Positions 52,203 through 61,445 are shown, numbered from the stretch's first letter. The stretch: 64,000 nucleotides of DNA from Ruminococcus sp. (GCA_021199375.1 JAJQIB010000014.1:1-64000); one strand, 5' to 3'. Numbers and translations are program-made. The notes: generated from the sequence alone by a model not told the origin.

Positions 52203-54605
52203 GTGCGACGTGCAAAAAAGCCGGTGTTTTTCATAGTCCTTGTACTTATTTTAGCATTTGCATATCTTACATTTTTTGGTGTGTATTACAAGTACGGTGA
52301 CATTGAGAACACAGTTATAAAAGGTGTAGATGAGATAAGATGGGGCATCGACATTCAGGGTGGTGTAAATGCAACCTTTGGACCTGATGGCGATTATGAT
52401 GCTTCAGAAGAGGACATGGATTCTGCCAAGGCAGTTATTGAACAGCGTTTACTTAACCTGAACATAACTGACAGCGAGGTTTATGTTGACTACACAAAGA
52501 ATAAGGTAATTGTTTCCTTCCCATGGCAGGCAGGCGAAACTGACTTCGATCCCGAAACAGCTGTAAGTGAGCTTGGTGAAACAGCTATTCTTTCATTCAA
52601 GATAGGCTCAGACGAAGACGGCGATGAAATAATGACAGGTGAGCATGTTGCAACAGCAGAGGCGGGCGCTTATACTGATGATAACAATGACACTGTTTAT
52701 GTAGTAAGCCTTGAGTTTGATGACGAGGGTACTGAAGCCTTTGCTGAGGCTAGCCAAACGCAGTATGAAGAGGGTGGAAATATTTCCATCTGGATGGATG
52801 ACACCTGTATTTCAGACGCATCTGTAAATGCTGCAATAACAGATGGAAAATGTCAAATCGAAGGTGACTTTACTTATGATGAGGCTAAGGAGCTTGCTGA
52901 TAAGATAAATGCAGGATCTTTACCGTTTAAGCTTGTCGCTACAAGTACGAATATTGTAGCACCAACACTCGGACGCGGCGCGCTTTCGGCAATGCTTTGG
53001 GCTGGAATTATAGCGTTTATATTTATTGCTATATATCTTATTATCACTTATAGACTACCCGGATTTGTAGCAGCAATTGCACTTGTCGGTCAGGTAGTCG
53101 GAACATTTGCTTGTGTATCGGGCTTCTTTAATAGTATAGAAAGCTTTACTCTTACCATACCGGGTATTGCGGGTATCATACTCTCAATTGGTATGGGCGT
53201 TGACGCAAATATAGTAGTTGCTGAGAGAATAAAAGAGGAGCTGAAGCTCGGAAAGACTCTAAATGGAGCCATCGAGCAGGGCTACAAGCGTGCATGGGGA
53301 GCAGTATTTGATTCGAATATCACGATTGTCTTTATTGCCATTATCCTTATGGGAGCGTTTGGTTCGACCGACAGTGTATTTGGAACGCTATTAAAGCCGA
53401 TTTTCTCGTTCTTTGGCGCACAGATGGCGGGTACCATTTACTCACTCGGTTATACGCTTTTAATTGGTATTATCACAAACTTCATCTTCGGAATTTTCTG
53501 TTCAAGACTTATGCTTGAATCTCTTGCTAGATTTAAGGTATTTAGAAAGCGTAAGTTCTTTGGTGTAAAGGACGAGGTTGAGGCTACACCTATTCTCGAA
53601 AGAAAGAGATATAACATCACGAATAAAGGAAAAATTTACTATATCGTATCATCGGCGCTTGTTGTGCTCATTGCAGCAGTTACCATTGCAGGTGTGCCTA
53701 GCATTGCAATAGAATTCAAGGGAGGTACGCTTATATCCTATACCTATGAGGGAGACATCGATACCTCCGAGGTTGAATCACTTGTAAAGGATACAATAGA
53801 TGAAGAGTGTACAGTATCAACAGGTGAGGATTACTCTAGCGGAAAAACAACTATTACGCTATCATTCTCATCAAAGGGCGGAGTTGATGACAGCAAGCAG
53901 GAATCGCTAAAGGATGCTTTGCTTGAACAATTCCCGGATAACGAGATTGAAACACTCGAATCAACTAATGTTTCAGCGACAAACGGAAAGAACTTCTTTG
54001 CTAAGTGCTTGGTAGCGCTACTTCTTGCAGTAGTAGTTATGATTATCTATATTGGCATAAGGTTTAGAAATATCGGCGGTGTATCGGCTGGTTCATTCGC
54101 AATTGTCGCACTGCTTCATGATATGATAATAGTATATGGCTCATTCCTGCTATTTGGATTCGATATTAATTCCAACTTTATAGCAGTAGTCCTTACGATA
54201 ATGGGCTACTCAATTAACTCGACAATTATTATCTATGACAGAATAAGAGAGAATAAGCGTCTATATGGAAAGAAGCTTGACATTCAAGAGCTTACTAATA
54301 TGTCAATCACACAGACGATTATGAGAAATGTTCACACCAATGTGACCACAATTTCAGTAATGCTAATAGTAAGCATAGTTTGCTCACTTCGTGGAGTCAC
54401 TTCAATACTCAGCTTCTCGCTGCCGCTGATTGTAGGTATGCTTTCCGGTGTATATTCATCAATGTGTCTAGCACCTACTCTTTGGGTGGCATGGCAGAAG
54501 CATAATCAGAAGAAGCATCCTGATAAGCAGTACATGAACACTAAGAAAAAGAAGAAAAAGACGGCCTACAAGGATTCGGGCTACGGTTACGGAGCTCAGG
54601 TATAA
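52203..54605 (+). CDS. secDF: Fused protein-export membrane protein SecDF
   Basis: 800 aa, GTG start with TAGGAGG upstream. SecD half: first membrane helix, large outer P1 domain, five helices (about 260-430), including PGIAGIILSIGMGVDANIVVAERI. SecF half (about 475-775): helix, smaller outer domain, five helices with IMGYSINSTIIIYDRIRE. The conserved Asp in the GMGVDANI and YDRIRE helices conduct protons. It uses proton flow to pull exported proteins across the membrane after SecA. It follows the pilus genes and would support their export. Confidence 0.97.
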   Translation: MRRAKKPVFFIVLVLILAFAYLTFFGVYYKYGDIENTVIKGVDEIRWGIDIQGGVNATFGPDGDYDASEEDMDSAKAVIEQRLLNLNITDSEVYVDYTKNKVIVSFPWQAGETDFDPETAVSELGETAILSFKIGSDEDGDEIMTGEHVATAEAGAYTDDNNDTVYVVSLEFDDEGTEAFAEASQTQYEEGGNISIWMDDTCISDASVNAAITDGKCQIEGDFTYDEAKELADKINAGSLPFKLVATSTNIVAPTLGRGALSAMLWAGIIAFIFIAIYLIITYRLPGFVAAIALVGQVVGTFACVSGFFNSIESFTLTIPGIAGIILSIGMGVDANIVVAERIKEELKLGKTLNGAIEQGYKRAWGAVFDSNITIVFIAIILMGAFGSTDSVFGTLLKPIFSFFGAQMAGTIYSLGYTLLIGIITNFIFGIFCSRLMLESLARFKVFRKRKFFGVKDEVEATPILERKRYNITNKGKIYYIVSSALVVLIAAVTIAGVPSIAIEFKGGTLISYTYEGDIDTSEVESLVKDTIDEECTVSTGEDYSSGKTTITLSFSSKGGVDDSKQESLKDALLEQFPDNEIETLESTNVSATNGKNFFAKCLVALLLAVVVMIIYIGIRFRNIGGVSAGSFAIVALLHDMIIVYGSFLLFGFDINSNFIAVVLTIMGYSINSTIIIYDRIRENKRLYGKKLDIQELTNMSITQTIMRNVHTNVTTISVMLIVSIVCSLRGVTSILSFSLPLIVGMLSGVYSSMCLAPTLWVAWQKHNQKKHPDKQYMNTKKKKKKTAYKDSGYGYGAQV

Positions 54606-54616
54606 GTAAACTAACA

Positions 54617-54653
54617 AACCTGCAGGGCTATAAGCCTTGCAGGTTGTTTTTTT
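54617..54653 (+). terminator. Rho-independent terminator of secDF
   Basis: 12-bp stem AACCTGCAGGGC (54617-54628) / GCCTTGCAGGTT (54634-54645) with one G-U pair, then GTTTTTTT. Confidence 0.92.
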
Positions 54654-54673
54654 ATTAAAAGTGCAAATAGGTC

Positions 54674-54702
54674 TTGCTTTTTTTAGAGATTTGTAGTATA
54701 AT
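54674..54702 (+). promoter_or_regulatory. Sigma-A promoter of the small membrane protein gene
   Basis: TTGCTT (54674-54679), 17-bp spacer, TATAAT (54697-54702). Confidence 0.8.
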
Positions 54703-54738
54703 AGAATATATCGTAAAAGCTTAAAGGGAGTGATAGGC

Positions 54739-54912
54739 ATGGCAAATAAGAAACGCAAGGGTGGCTTGCGTTGGGATATAGTAGCGATAGTATCCGTAAT
54801 GATACTGCTAATAAGCTTTTTTGCTTATATGTTGAACACTTCACTTGAGGATGTACTTGATGAAGAGCGTGGAAGTGGAGTAATAATCACTCACACTGAT
54901 TCTGATAATTAA
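54739..54912 (+). CDS. Small single-pass membrane protein
   Basis: 57 aa from the ATG at 54739 (GGGAG 8 bases upstream; a GTG three codons earlier is possible). A basic N-terminus (ANKKRKGGLRWD) is followed by one hydrophobic segment (about 16-36) and an acidic tail outside. It has a promoter and a hairpin after it, so it is its own unit. Function unknown. Its promoter, start and codon use support a real gene despite the size. Confidence 0.7.
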   Translation: MANKKRKGGLRWDIVAIVSVMILLISFFAYMLNTSLEDVLDEERGSGVIITHTDSDN

Positions 54913-55367
54913 TAGCTGATAAAAAGCCTTCTCCGACCTATTTTGAAAAATGTAGGTCGGATAATTATGTCTGCATTTGGCTGTCAAGCTTTTCTGCTTT
55001 CAGAACTACATATAAAAAATCGAATGCATGCCATTCTATATTTATATGACAATTTTCGCTGTAAAGTGCATGATCTTTATATGCTAATTCTGACTATAAA
55101 TGTATTATTATACTAAAGATGCTAAATCTAAGAAGTGCGAATTTTTCGGTACAGATGCTTTTTCTGCTTCTTTGTAAATCTTCTTTCTTGGATGCATTCA
55201 GGTTGAGATTTAATGTCAAGTGTAATTGCTTGATACTATATATTTATTTCATAGTATTTTATACGATAGTTTTGCGTTTTTCTGTGATTTTTTATAGTTG
55301 TGAATTTGTTAAAGTGAGTTTGTGCAAGCTGTACAAATTTTTGCGTTTAAGTTGTGCAAAACAGCAG
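54913..55367. other. Intergenic region before nrdD
   Basis: A hairpin TCCGACCTA (54932-54940) / TAGGTCGGA (54953-54961) with a weak T-run may end the small membrane protein transcript. The rest (about 400 bp) is very AT-rich, with no gene, tRNA or riboswitch that I can support. Confidence 0.5.
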
Positions 55368-55432
55368 TTGACAAAACCGTCAAAATACTATATACTTGTA
55401 TACGGTGGCTTTTAAACCACAAGATGTTGTGG
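55368..55432 (+). promoter_or_regulatory. nrdDG promoter with two NrdR-like boxes
   Basis: -35 TTGACA (55368-55373), 17-bp spacer, -10 TATACT (55391-55396). A first NrdR-like box ATACTATATACTTGTA (55385-55400) covers the -10. A second, CCACAAGATGTTGTGG (55417-55432), is a perfect palindrome at about +15 to +30. Their centres are 32 bp apart, about three helical turns, the known arrangement of NrdR operators. Confidence 0.75.
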
Positions 55433-55437
55433 TTTAA
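55412..55437 (+). repeat. Perfect 11-bp inverted repeat in the nrdD leader
   Basis: TTAAACCACAA (55412-55422), loop GATG, TTGTGGTTTAA (55427-55437). It contains the second NrdR-like box and would also form a stable RNA hairpin in the leader. Confidence 0.8.
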
Positions 55438-55494
55438 AAAATGTATAACGAACTACTATTAACATAGATAATAAATGTAAGGAGTGCTATAGAA

Positions 55495-57744
55495 ATGATT
55501 ATCAAAATCCAAAAGCGTGACGGCAGAAAGGTTACGTTTAATATCGAAAAGATAGCTAACGCTATTTACAAAGCAGCTGAATCTGTTGGTGGCTCTAACT
55601 ATGAGGAGGCGCTTGAGCTTGCTGGTAAGGTAGCAGATTTATTGATGGAGAAAAATCTCACCTATCCGACTGTTGAGCAGATTCAGGATTGCGTTGAAAA
55701 GGTGCTTATTGAAGAGGGTCATGCGGCAACTGCTAAGTCCTATATCCTGTATCGTAATGACAGAACACGCGCCAGAGAGATGAATACCCGTCTTATGAAG
55801 GTGTATGAAGATCTCACCTTTAAATCTGCTAAGGATAATGACCTAAAGCGTGAGAATGCGAACATTGATGGTGACACCGCTATGGGTACCATGCTAAAAT
55901 ACGGTTCGGTCGGTGCTAAGGAATTTTATGAGATGTATGTGTTAGATCCTAGGCACGCCAAGGCTCATTCTGAGGGATTCATCCACATTCACGACCTTGA
56001 TTTCTATACTCTTACTACCACCTGCACTCAAATAGATTTAACAAAGCTCTTTAACAAGGGATTTTCGACTGGTCATGGCTTTTTAAGAACACCTAACGAT
56101 ATTTCCAGCTATGCGGCACTTGCCTGCATTGCTATTCAGTCGAATCAGAACGACCAGCACGGCGGACAGTCGATTCCTAAGTTTGATTACGACATGGCGG
56201 AGGGTGTTAAAAAGACATTTGCTCACCGTTATAGAGAAAATGTACATCGCTCGCTTGCTCTTCTTGCAAATCTTTCTGACTCTCGTGAAATTGTCAAGAA
56301 GATTTCAGATAAGATTGAAAAGGATCTAGGCATTGTACCAACGCTTGCTAATGATAACGGATACGCTGAGGCTGAGCACGAGTATCTTCTTGCTTTTACA
56401 GACGAAAAGACTGCAAATAAGATTCAATCCTTTGCTTATAATACATCATTAAAGGAAACGGACAGAGCTACTTATCAAGCTATGGAGGCTTTAATCCATA
56501 ACCTTAATACCATGAACTCACGTGCAGGTGCACAAACACCGTTTTCCTCTATTAATTACGGAACTGATACAAGCATTGAGGGCAGAATGGTTATTAAGAA
56601 CGTACTTTTAGCTGAGGAAGCCGGACTTGGTAACGGTGAAACTCCTATTTTCCCGATACATATTTTTAAGGTCAAGGATGGCGTTAACTATAATCCTACA
56701 GATCCTAATTACGACCTCTTCAAGCTTGCTATACGTGTTTCCGCAAAGCGTCTATTCCCGAATTTCTCGTTCATTGACGCACCCTTTAACCTACAGTATT
56801 ATAAAGCGGGAAATCCTGATACCGAGATTGCTTATATGGGATGCCGTACACGTGTAATAGGAAATGTATATGATCCCAGTCGTGAGATAGTTACTGGAAG
56901 AGGTAATTTGTCATTTACCACAATTAACCTTCCTCGTCTTGGTATTCTTGCTGATAGAAACATTGGAGCATTTTTTGATAGCTTAGATGAGTATATGGAT
57001 CTTTGCATTGAGCAGCTTATGCATCGTCTTAAGATTCAAAGCGAAAAGAAGGTTAAGAATTTCCCGTTCCTTATGGGTCAGGGTATATGGCTTGACAGTG
57101 AAAAGCTTTCGGCAAATGATACTGTAGCCGAGGTGTTAAAGCACGGAACACTTTCGGTTGGATTTATCGGACTTGCCGAGTGCTTGGTTGCCTTAACAGG
57201 TAAGCATCATGGTGAGTCAGAGGAGTCACGTAAGCTTGGACTTGAAATAATCACTCACATGAGAGAGCGTATGGATGAGGAATCAAAGCGCACAGGACTC
57301 AACTTCTCACTTCTTGCAACTCCTGCTGAAGGACTTTCAGGTCGTTTTGTAAAGATTGATGCCGAGAGGTTTGGCAAGATAAAGGGCATTACCGATAGAG
57401 AGTACTACACTAACTCCTTCCATGTTCCTGTATATTATCCAATCGGTGCGTATGAAAAGATCAAGATAGAAGCGCCATATCATGCACTTACTAATGCAGG
57501 ACATATCAGCTATATCGAGCTTGACGGAGATCCGCTTGAGAATTTGTCGGCATTTGAGAAGGTCGTACGCTTTATGAAGGAGCAGGGAATAGGCTACGGT
57601 TCTATCAATCATCCTGTAGACCGTGATCCAGTTTGTGGTTACACAGGCATAATAGGCGATAAGTGCCCTAAGTGCGGTAGAAGTGAGGCAGAGCATACAA
57701 GAGTAGCTCACGAGCGTATGAAGAGAATAAAGTGCTGTGACTGA
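55495..57744 (+). CDS. nrdD: Anaerobic ribonucleoside-triphosphate reductase (class III), atypical C-terminus
   Basis: 749 aa. N-terminal ATP-cone (about 2-90, IIKIQKRDGRKVTF), then the ten-stranded barrel with HIHDLD, active-site region STTCTQIDL near 180 and MGCRTRVIGN. It reduces NTPs to dNTPs with a glycyl radical made by NrdG. The C-terminus reads VDRDPVCGYTGIIGD then KCPKCGRSEAEHTRVAHERM, and stops at KRIKCCD. Many clostridial NrdD proteins continue with RITGYL, the radical site, after this zinc region. Here that segment is absent, leaving only the VCGYTG motif (713-718). No frameshift explains it. nrdG is 22 bp downstream. Confidence 0.93.
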   Translation: MIIKIQKRDGRKVTFNIEKIANAIYKAAESVGGSNYEEALELAGKVADLLMEKNLTYPTVEQIQDCVEKVLIEEGHAATAKSYILYRNDRTRAREMNTRLMKVYEDLTFKSAKDNDLKRENANIDGDTAMGTMLKYGSVGAKEFYEMYVLDPRHAKAHSEGFIHIHDLDFYTLTTTCTQIDLTKLFNKGFSTGHGFLRTPNDISSYAALACIAIQSNQNDQHGGQSIPKFDYDMAEGVKKTFAHRYRENVHRSLALLANLSDSREIVKKISDKIEKDLGIVPTLANDNGYAEAEHEYLLAFTDEKTANKIQSFAYNTSLKETDRATYQAMEALIHNLNTMNSRAGAQTPFSSINYGTDTSIEGRMVIKNVLLAEEAGLGNGETPIFPIHIFKVKDGVNYNPTDPNYDLFKLAIRVSAKRLFPNFSFIDAPFNLQYYKAGNPDTEIAYMGCRTRVIGNVYDPSREIVTGRGNLSFTTINLPRLGILADRNIGAFFDSLDEYMDLCIEQLMHRLKIQSEKKVKNFPFLMGQGIWLDSEKLSANDTVAEVLKHGTLSVGFIGLAECLVALTGKHHGESEESRKLGLEIITHMRERMDEESKRTGLNFSLLATPAEGLSGRFVKIDAERFGKIKGITDREYYTNSFHVPVYYPIGAYEKIKIEAPYHALTNAGHISYIELDGDPLENLSAFEKVVRFMKEQGIGYGSINHPVDRDPVCGYTGIIGDKCPKCGRSEAEHTRVAHERMKRIKCCD

Positions 57745-57766
57745 TAAATAAGAAGGACTGATCCGC

Positions 57767-58309
57767 ATGGATTTAAGAATAGCGGGACTTGTGAGCGATT
57801 CAATTGTTGACGGTCCCGGAATGAGATACACGGTGTTTGTTCAGGGCTGTCCGCATCACTGTGAGGGCTGTCACAATCCTCAGACCTGGGACTTTGATTC
57901 AGGACGACTTGAGAGCATTGACACTATCTATAACGAGATAGTAAGCAATCCTTTGCTTGATGGTGTGACCTTTTCAGGTGGCGAGCCCTTTTGCAAATGT
58001 CATGAGCTTGCGGCATTGTCGGATAAGCTAATAGCGTTTGACGGCTTTAAGCTAAACCTTATGGCATATACGGGGTATGAGCTTGAATATCTCTTGACTC
58101 ATTCAACGGATGATAATGGTTATATGAAGCTGCTTGAGCGACTTGATTATCTAGTTGATGGCAGGTTTATTCTATCACAAAAAAGCTATGAGCTTAAGTT
58201 TAAAGGCAGTGCCAATCAGCGCTTTATCGATGTGAAAAGGACGCTCGCACAAGGTGAGGTGGTTCTTTATGAGGACCCGTGGGAGACAATTGATATTAAA
58301 TTAGTATGA
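57767..58309 (+). CDS. nrdG: Anaerobic ribonucleotide reductase activating protein (radical SAM)
   Basis: 180 aa. Radical SAM motif C-x3-C-x2-C in QGCPHHCEGCHNPQTW, after SIVDGPGMRYTVFVQ. TFSGGEP is the SAM-binding GGE motif. It generates the glycyl radical on NrdD. It follows nrdD by 22 bp and must be co-transcribed. Full length. Confidence 0.96.
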   Translation: MDLRIAGLVSDSIVDGPGMRYTVFVQGCPHHCEGCHNPQTWDFDSGRLESIDTIYNEIVSNPLLDGVTFSGGEPFCKCHELAALSDKLIAFDGFKLNLMAYTGYELEYLLTHSTDDNGYMKLLERLDYLVDGRFILSQKSYELKFKGSANQRFIDVKRTLAQGEVVLYEDPWETIDIKLV

Positions 58310-58315
58310 ATTTGC

Positions 58316-58344
58316 AAAAACCGTCTTGTATATGGGCGGTTTTT
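58316..58344 (+). terminator. Terminator of nrdDG overlapping the next promoter
   Basis: 10-bp stem AAAAACCGTC (58316-58325) / GGCGGTTTTT (58335-58344) with one G-U pair. The loop holds TTGTAT (58326-58331), which is also the -35 of the following promoter. Confidence 0.75.
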
Positions 58345-58354
58345 GTGCTATAAT
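58326..58354 (+). promoter_or_regulatory. Sigma-A promoter of the methionine synthase genes
   Basis: -35 TTGTAT (58326-58331), 17-bp spacer, -10 TATAAT (58349-58354) with TG extended -10. The leader is about 40 nt, with no room for a cobalamin or SAM riboswitch. Confidence 0.7.
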
Positions 58355-58401
58355 AAATATGGCGAAATGCTATGATTTAAAAAATCAAGTGTGGTGATTC
58401 T

Positions 58402-59073
58402 ATGTCTGAAAGGGTTAAAATTGATGTAAATGAAGCGATTCGATATATGGGCTATCGAGATAAGCCTTCAGATGTTGAGATGACTCTTATTAAAGACTGC
58501 TGTGAGCTTTTAGAGAGTGAGATAACTCCCAGATATGTATATCGAGTGTTTGATATTGAGCCTACAGCAGATGGTGTAAGGCTTGTTGGTTCATCACTTG
58601 TTTTTAAGGGTAAGGATATAGTAGATCATCTTGAGGGATGTGAAAAATGTGTGCTGCTTTGTGTCACCGCTTCTGCTAGGGCGGATGAGATTATTCGATT
58701 GAAGGAAACGCAGGATATGGCACAGGGGTATATGACCGACTGCTTAGCTAGTGCGGCTGTTGAATCAATCTGTAACGACCTAGAGGCGGAGCTTGCAAAA
58801 AAGCTTTCGGGATGGTATTTTACATGGCGATTTTCTCCTGGATACGGAGATTTTCCGCTTGATATTCAGCCTGATATAATCGAGATGCTAAATGCAGGTA
58901 AACGAGCAGGTGTTAGCTGTACCGAATCTCTGCTTTTGGTGCCGAGAAAATCTGTCACGGCAGTAATTGGACTTTCAAGCAAGCCAATTGAGAATCAAAG
59001 AAGAGGCTGTGCAATATGCAGTATGTCGGATAAGTGTGAATTTAGAAAGAAGGGAACTCATTGTGGATTTTAA
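58402..59073 (+). CDS. Stand-alone methionine synthase activation domain protein
   Basis: 223 aa. It matches the C-terminal SAM-binding reactivation domain of MetH: WYFTWRFSPGYGDFPL carries the R-x3-PGYG SAM motif, and a Cys-rich C-terminal end follows (CAICSMSDKC). In E. coli this domain is part of MetH and allows reductive methylation of inactive cob(II)alamin. Here it is a separate protein whose gene overlaps metH by 11 bp. The extra Cys cluster, C-x2-C-x5-C then C, might hold an Fe-S cluster as electron source; that is inference. Confidence 0.87.
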   Translation: MSERVKIDVNEAIRYMGYRDKPSDVEMTLIKDCCELLESEITPRYVYRVFDIEPTADGVRLVGSSLVFKGKDIVDHLEGCEKCVLLCVTASARADEIIRLKETQDMAQGYMTDCLASAAVESICNDLEAELAKKLSGWYFTWRFSPGYGDFPLDIQPDIIEMLNAGKRAGVSCTESLLLVPRKSVTAVIGLSSKPIENQRRGCAICSMSDKCEFRKKGTHCGF

Positions 59074-61432
59074 AAAGCTATTAAATGAAAAGGAGTTTGT
59101 ATTTTTAGATGGCGCTATGGGAACTATGCTTCAGGCGGCAGGACTTGAAGCAGGCGAGAATCCTGAGCTTTTAAATCTTACAAATCCTGAGCTTATTGAG
59201 GATATAAATTTTAAGTATATTGAGGCAGGCTCAGATATTTTTTATTGTAATACATTTGGAGCGAACAGAGCGAAGCTTGAAAATACGGGCTATGGCGTGA
59301 GTGAGGTAATTAATGCCGCAGTTGATATAGCACATAAAGCAATAGCACGCTCATCTAAAAGGGTATACTGTGCACTTGATGTGGGTCCTATAGGACAGCT
59401 TTTAGAGCCTAATGGTACTCTGTCGTTTGATGAGGCATATGATATCTTTAAAGAGATGATAATAGCTGGAAAAAACGCAGATATAATCGTTATAGAAACC
59501 ATGACGGATCTGCTTGAGGCTAAGGCGGCACTGCTTGCTGCTAAAGAAAACAGCGATCTTCCTGTTATAGTTACTATGACATTTGAGGAGAATCTTCGTA
59601 CCTTTACAGGATGCTGTATAGAGTCGATGGCAATGACCCTAGGCGGACTTGGAGCTGATGCTGTGGGTATAAACTGCTCGCTAGGTCCTAAGGAGCTTAA
59701 GCCTGCGGTCGAAAAGCTTTGTGGTTGCACCAATTTGCCGGTGGTTATTAAGCCAAATGCAGGCTTGCCCGATCCAATCACCAATGAGTATAATGTAGAT
59801 CCAGATGAATTTGCCCAGCTATTAAGAGAGATGATACCGCTTGGAATAAAGGTAGTAGGCGGATGCTGTGGTACGAGTCCTGAATACATTAAAGAGGTAA
59901 TTAAGGCTTTTGAAGGAGAAGACTGCAAGGCAGTAGAAAAGAAGCTGCCGCCAATGGTATGCAGTGCAAACACGGCGGTGACGATAGACCAGCCGAGGAT
60001 AATCGGTGAGAGAATAAATCCAACAGGTAAAAAGCGTTTTAAGCAGGCACTTAATGAGCATGACCTAGATTATATATGTGCGCAAGCAGCAGAACAGATC
60101 TCTGCGGGTGCCGAGATTTTAGATGTAAATGTCGGACTTCCAGGTATTGATGAAAAAGAGATGATGGTGAGTGCAATAAAGGCATTACAAGGAGTATGCT
60201 CAACACCGCTTCAGATAGATTCATCCATCCCTGAGGTGCTTGATGCGGCTCTTAGGGTTTATAACGGCAAACCGATAGTAAACTCGGTAAATGGCGAGGA
60301 AAAGTCGCTTAATGCTATACTTCCTCTCGTGAAAAAATACGGTGCTGCCGTGGTAGGACTTTGCCTAGATGAAAAGGGAATACCAAAGACTGTAGAGGGA
60401 AGAGTAGAGATTGCTGAGAAGATATGCAAACGAGCTGATGAGTACGGAATTCCTCGCAGTGATATTTGTATAGACTGTCTGACGCTTACTTGTTCTGCTG
60501 AGCAGGAGGCGGCAATGCAGACGATTGAGGCTCTTCGCATTTGCAAGCAAAAGCTCGGCGTGCGCACAGTACTGGGAGTTTCAAACATCAGCTTTGGACT
60601 GCCGGCACGAGAGATTGTAAACCGCACCTTTTTAACCATGGCACTAACTAACGGCTTAGATTTGCCGATTATGAATCCCAATATTGAATCTATGACTTCG
60701 GCTGTTAGGGCTTATAGACTGCTTGCAAACATTGATAAGAATGCTACGGAGTTTATAGAAAGCTACGGCACAGAGCCTTCAAGTACGCCAAAGCCTGCAC
60801 AAGCAACAGGTGAAGTAACGCTTGAGTATGCTATGGAGCATGGACTAAAGGGCGAGGCGGCATCTATCACATCGAATCTGCTTGAGAGTCGTGATGCTAT
60901 GGAGATTGTCAATGAAATTCTTATTCCACAGCTAGATCGCACCGGAGTTTTGTTTGAGCAGGGAAAAATCTTTTTGCCGCAGCTGATACTAACGGCAGGA
61001 GTAGCGCAGTCATGCTTCGAGGTCATAAAGCAGCATCTTGCTAAAAACGGACAAGCAGGGGAGTCACGTGGTACCATTGTGCTTTGTACGGTAAAGGGTG
61101 ATATTCACGATATTGGCAAGAATATAGTTAAGGTTTTACTCGAAAATTATGGCTATACGGTAATAGATCTTGGCAAGGATGTAGATCCTATGAGGGTTGT
61201 CGAGGCTGCTAAACAGTATGATGTAAAGCTTGTCGGATTAAGCGCACTTATGACGACTACTCTAAAGGGTATGGAGGAAACGATAAAGCTTTTAAGACAG
61301 CATCATGAGTGCAAGATAATGGTAGGCGGTGCAGTGCTTACACCTGAATATGCAGAAAAAATCGGAGCAGATTACTACTCAAAGGATGCAAAGCAATCCT
61401 GTGATATCGCAAGAGAGGTTTTTGGAAGGTAG
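59063..61432 (+). CDS. metH: Cobalamin-dependent methionine synthase without the activation domain
   Basis: 789 aa with a GTG start at 59063, preceded by AGGGAA. Longer readings would run inside the activation-domain gene. Homocysteine domain (about 8-290) with FLDGAMGTML and zinc ligands in GINCS and GGCCGTS. Pterin domain (about 315-570) with IGERINPTGKK. B12 domain (about 600-789) with the cap and the base-off motif DIHDIGKN, where His binds cobalt. It moves a methyl group from methyltetrahydrofolate to homocysteine. The reactivation domain is supplied by the overlapping upstream gene. Confidence 0.96.
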   Translation: MDFKKLLNEKEFVFLDGAMGTMLQAAGLEAGENPELLNLTNPELIEDINFKYIEAGSDIFYCNTFGANRAKLENTGYGVSEVINAAVDIAHKAIARSSKRVYCALDVGPIGQLLEPNGTLSFDEAYDIFKEMIIAGKNADIIVIETMTDLLEAKAALLAAKENSDLPVIVTMTFEENLRTFTGCCIESMAMTLGGLGADAVGINCSLGPKELKPAVEKLCGCTNLPVVIKPNAGLPDPITNEYNVDPDEFAQLLREMIPLGIKVVGGCCGTSPEYIKEVIKAFEGEDCKAVEKKLPPMVCSANTAVTIDQPRIIGERINPTGKKRFKQALNEHDLDYICAQAAEQISAGAEILDVNVGLPGIDEKEMMVSAIKALQGVCSTPLQIDSSIPEVLDAALRVYNGKPIVNSVNGEEKSLNAILPLVKKYGAAVVGLCLDEKGIPKTVEGRVEIAEKICKRADEYGIPRSDICIDCLTLTCSAEQEAAMQTIEALRICKQKLGVRTVLGVSNISFGLPAREIVNRTFLTMALTNGLDLPIMNPNIESMTSAVRAYRLLANIDKNATEFIESYGTEPSSTPKPAQATGEVTLEYAMEHGLKGEAASITSNLLESRDAMEIVNEILIPQLDRTGVLFEQGKIFLPQLILTAGVAQSCFEVIKQHLAKNGQAGESRGTIVLCTVKGDIHDIGKNIVKVLLENYGYTVIDLGKDVDPMRVVEAAKQYDVKLVGLSALMTTTLKGMEETIKLLRQHHECKIMVGGAVLTPEYAEKIGADYYSKDAKQSCDIAREVFGR

Positions 61433-61445
61433 CTTGTAACTGTAC

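Noticed and set aside
55119-55415. A possible 98-aa gene upstream of nrdD
   Set aside because: It runs through the nrdD promoter, has no ribosome site, and its composition only mirrors AT-rich DNA (many Leu, Phe, Cys, Tyr).
58355-58401. Cobalamin or SAM riboswitch before the methionine synthase genes
   Set aside because: The leader is under 50 nt; no conserved B12-box or SAM-I core is visible.
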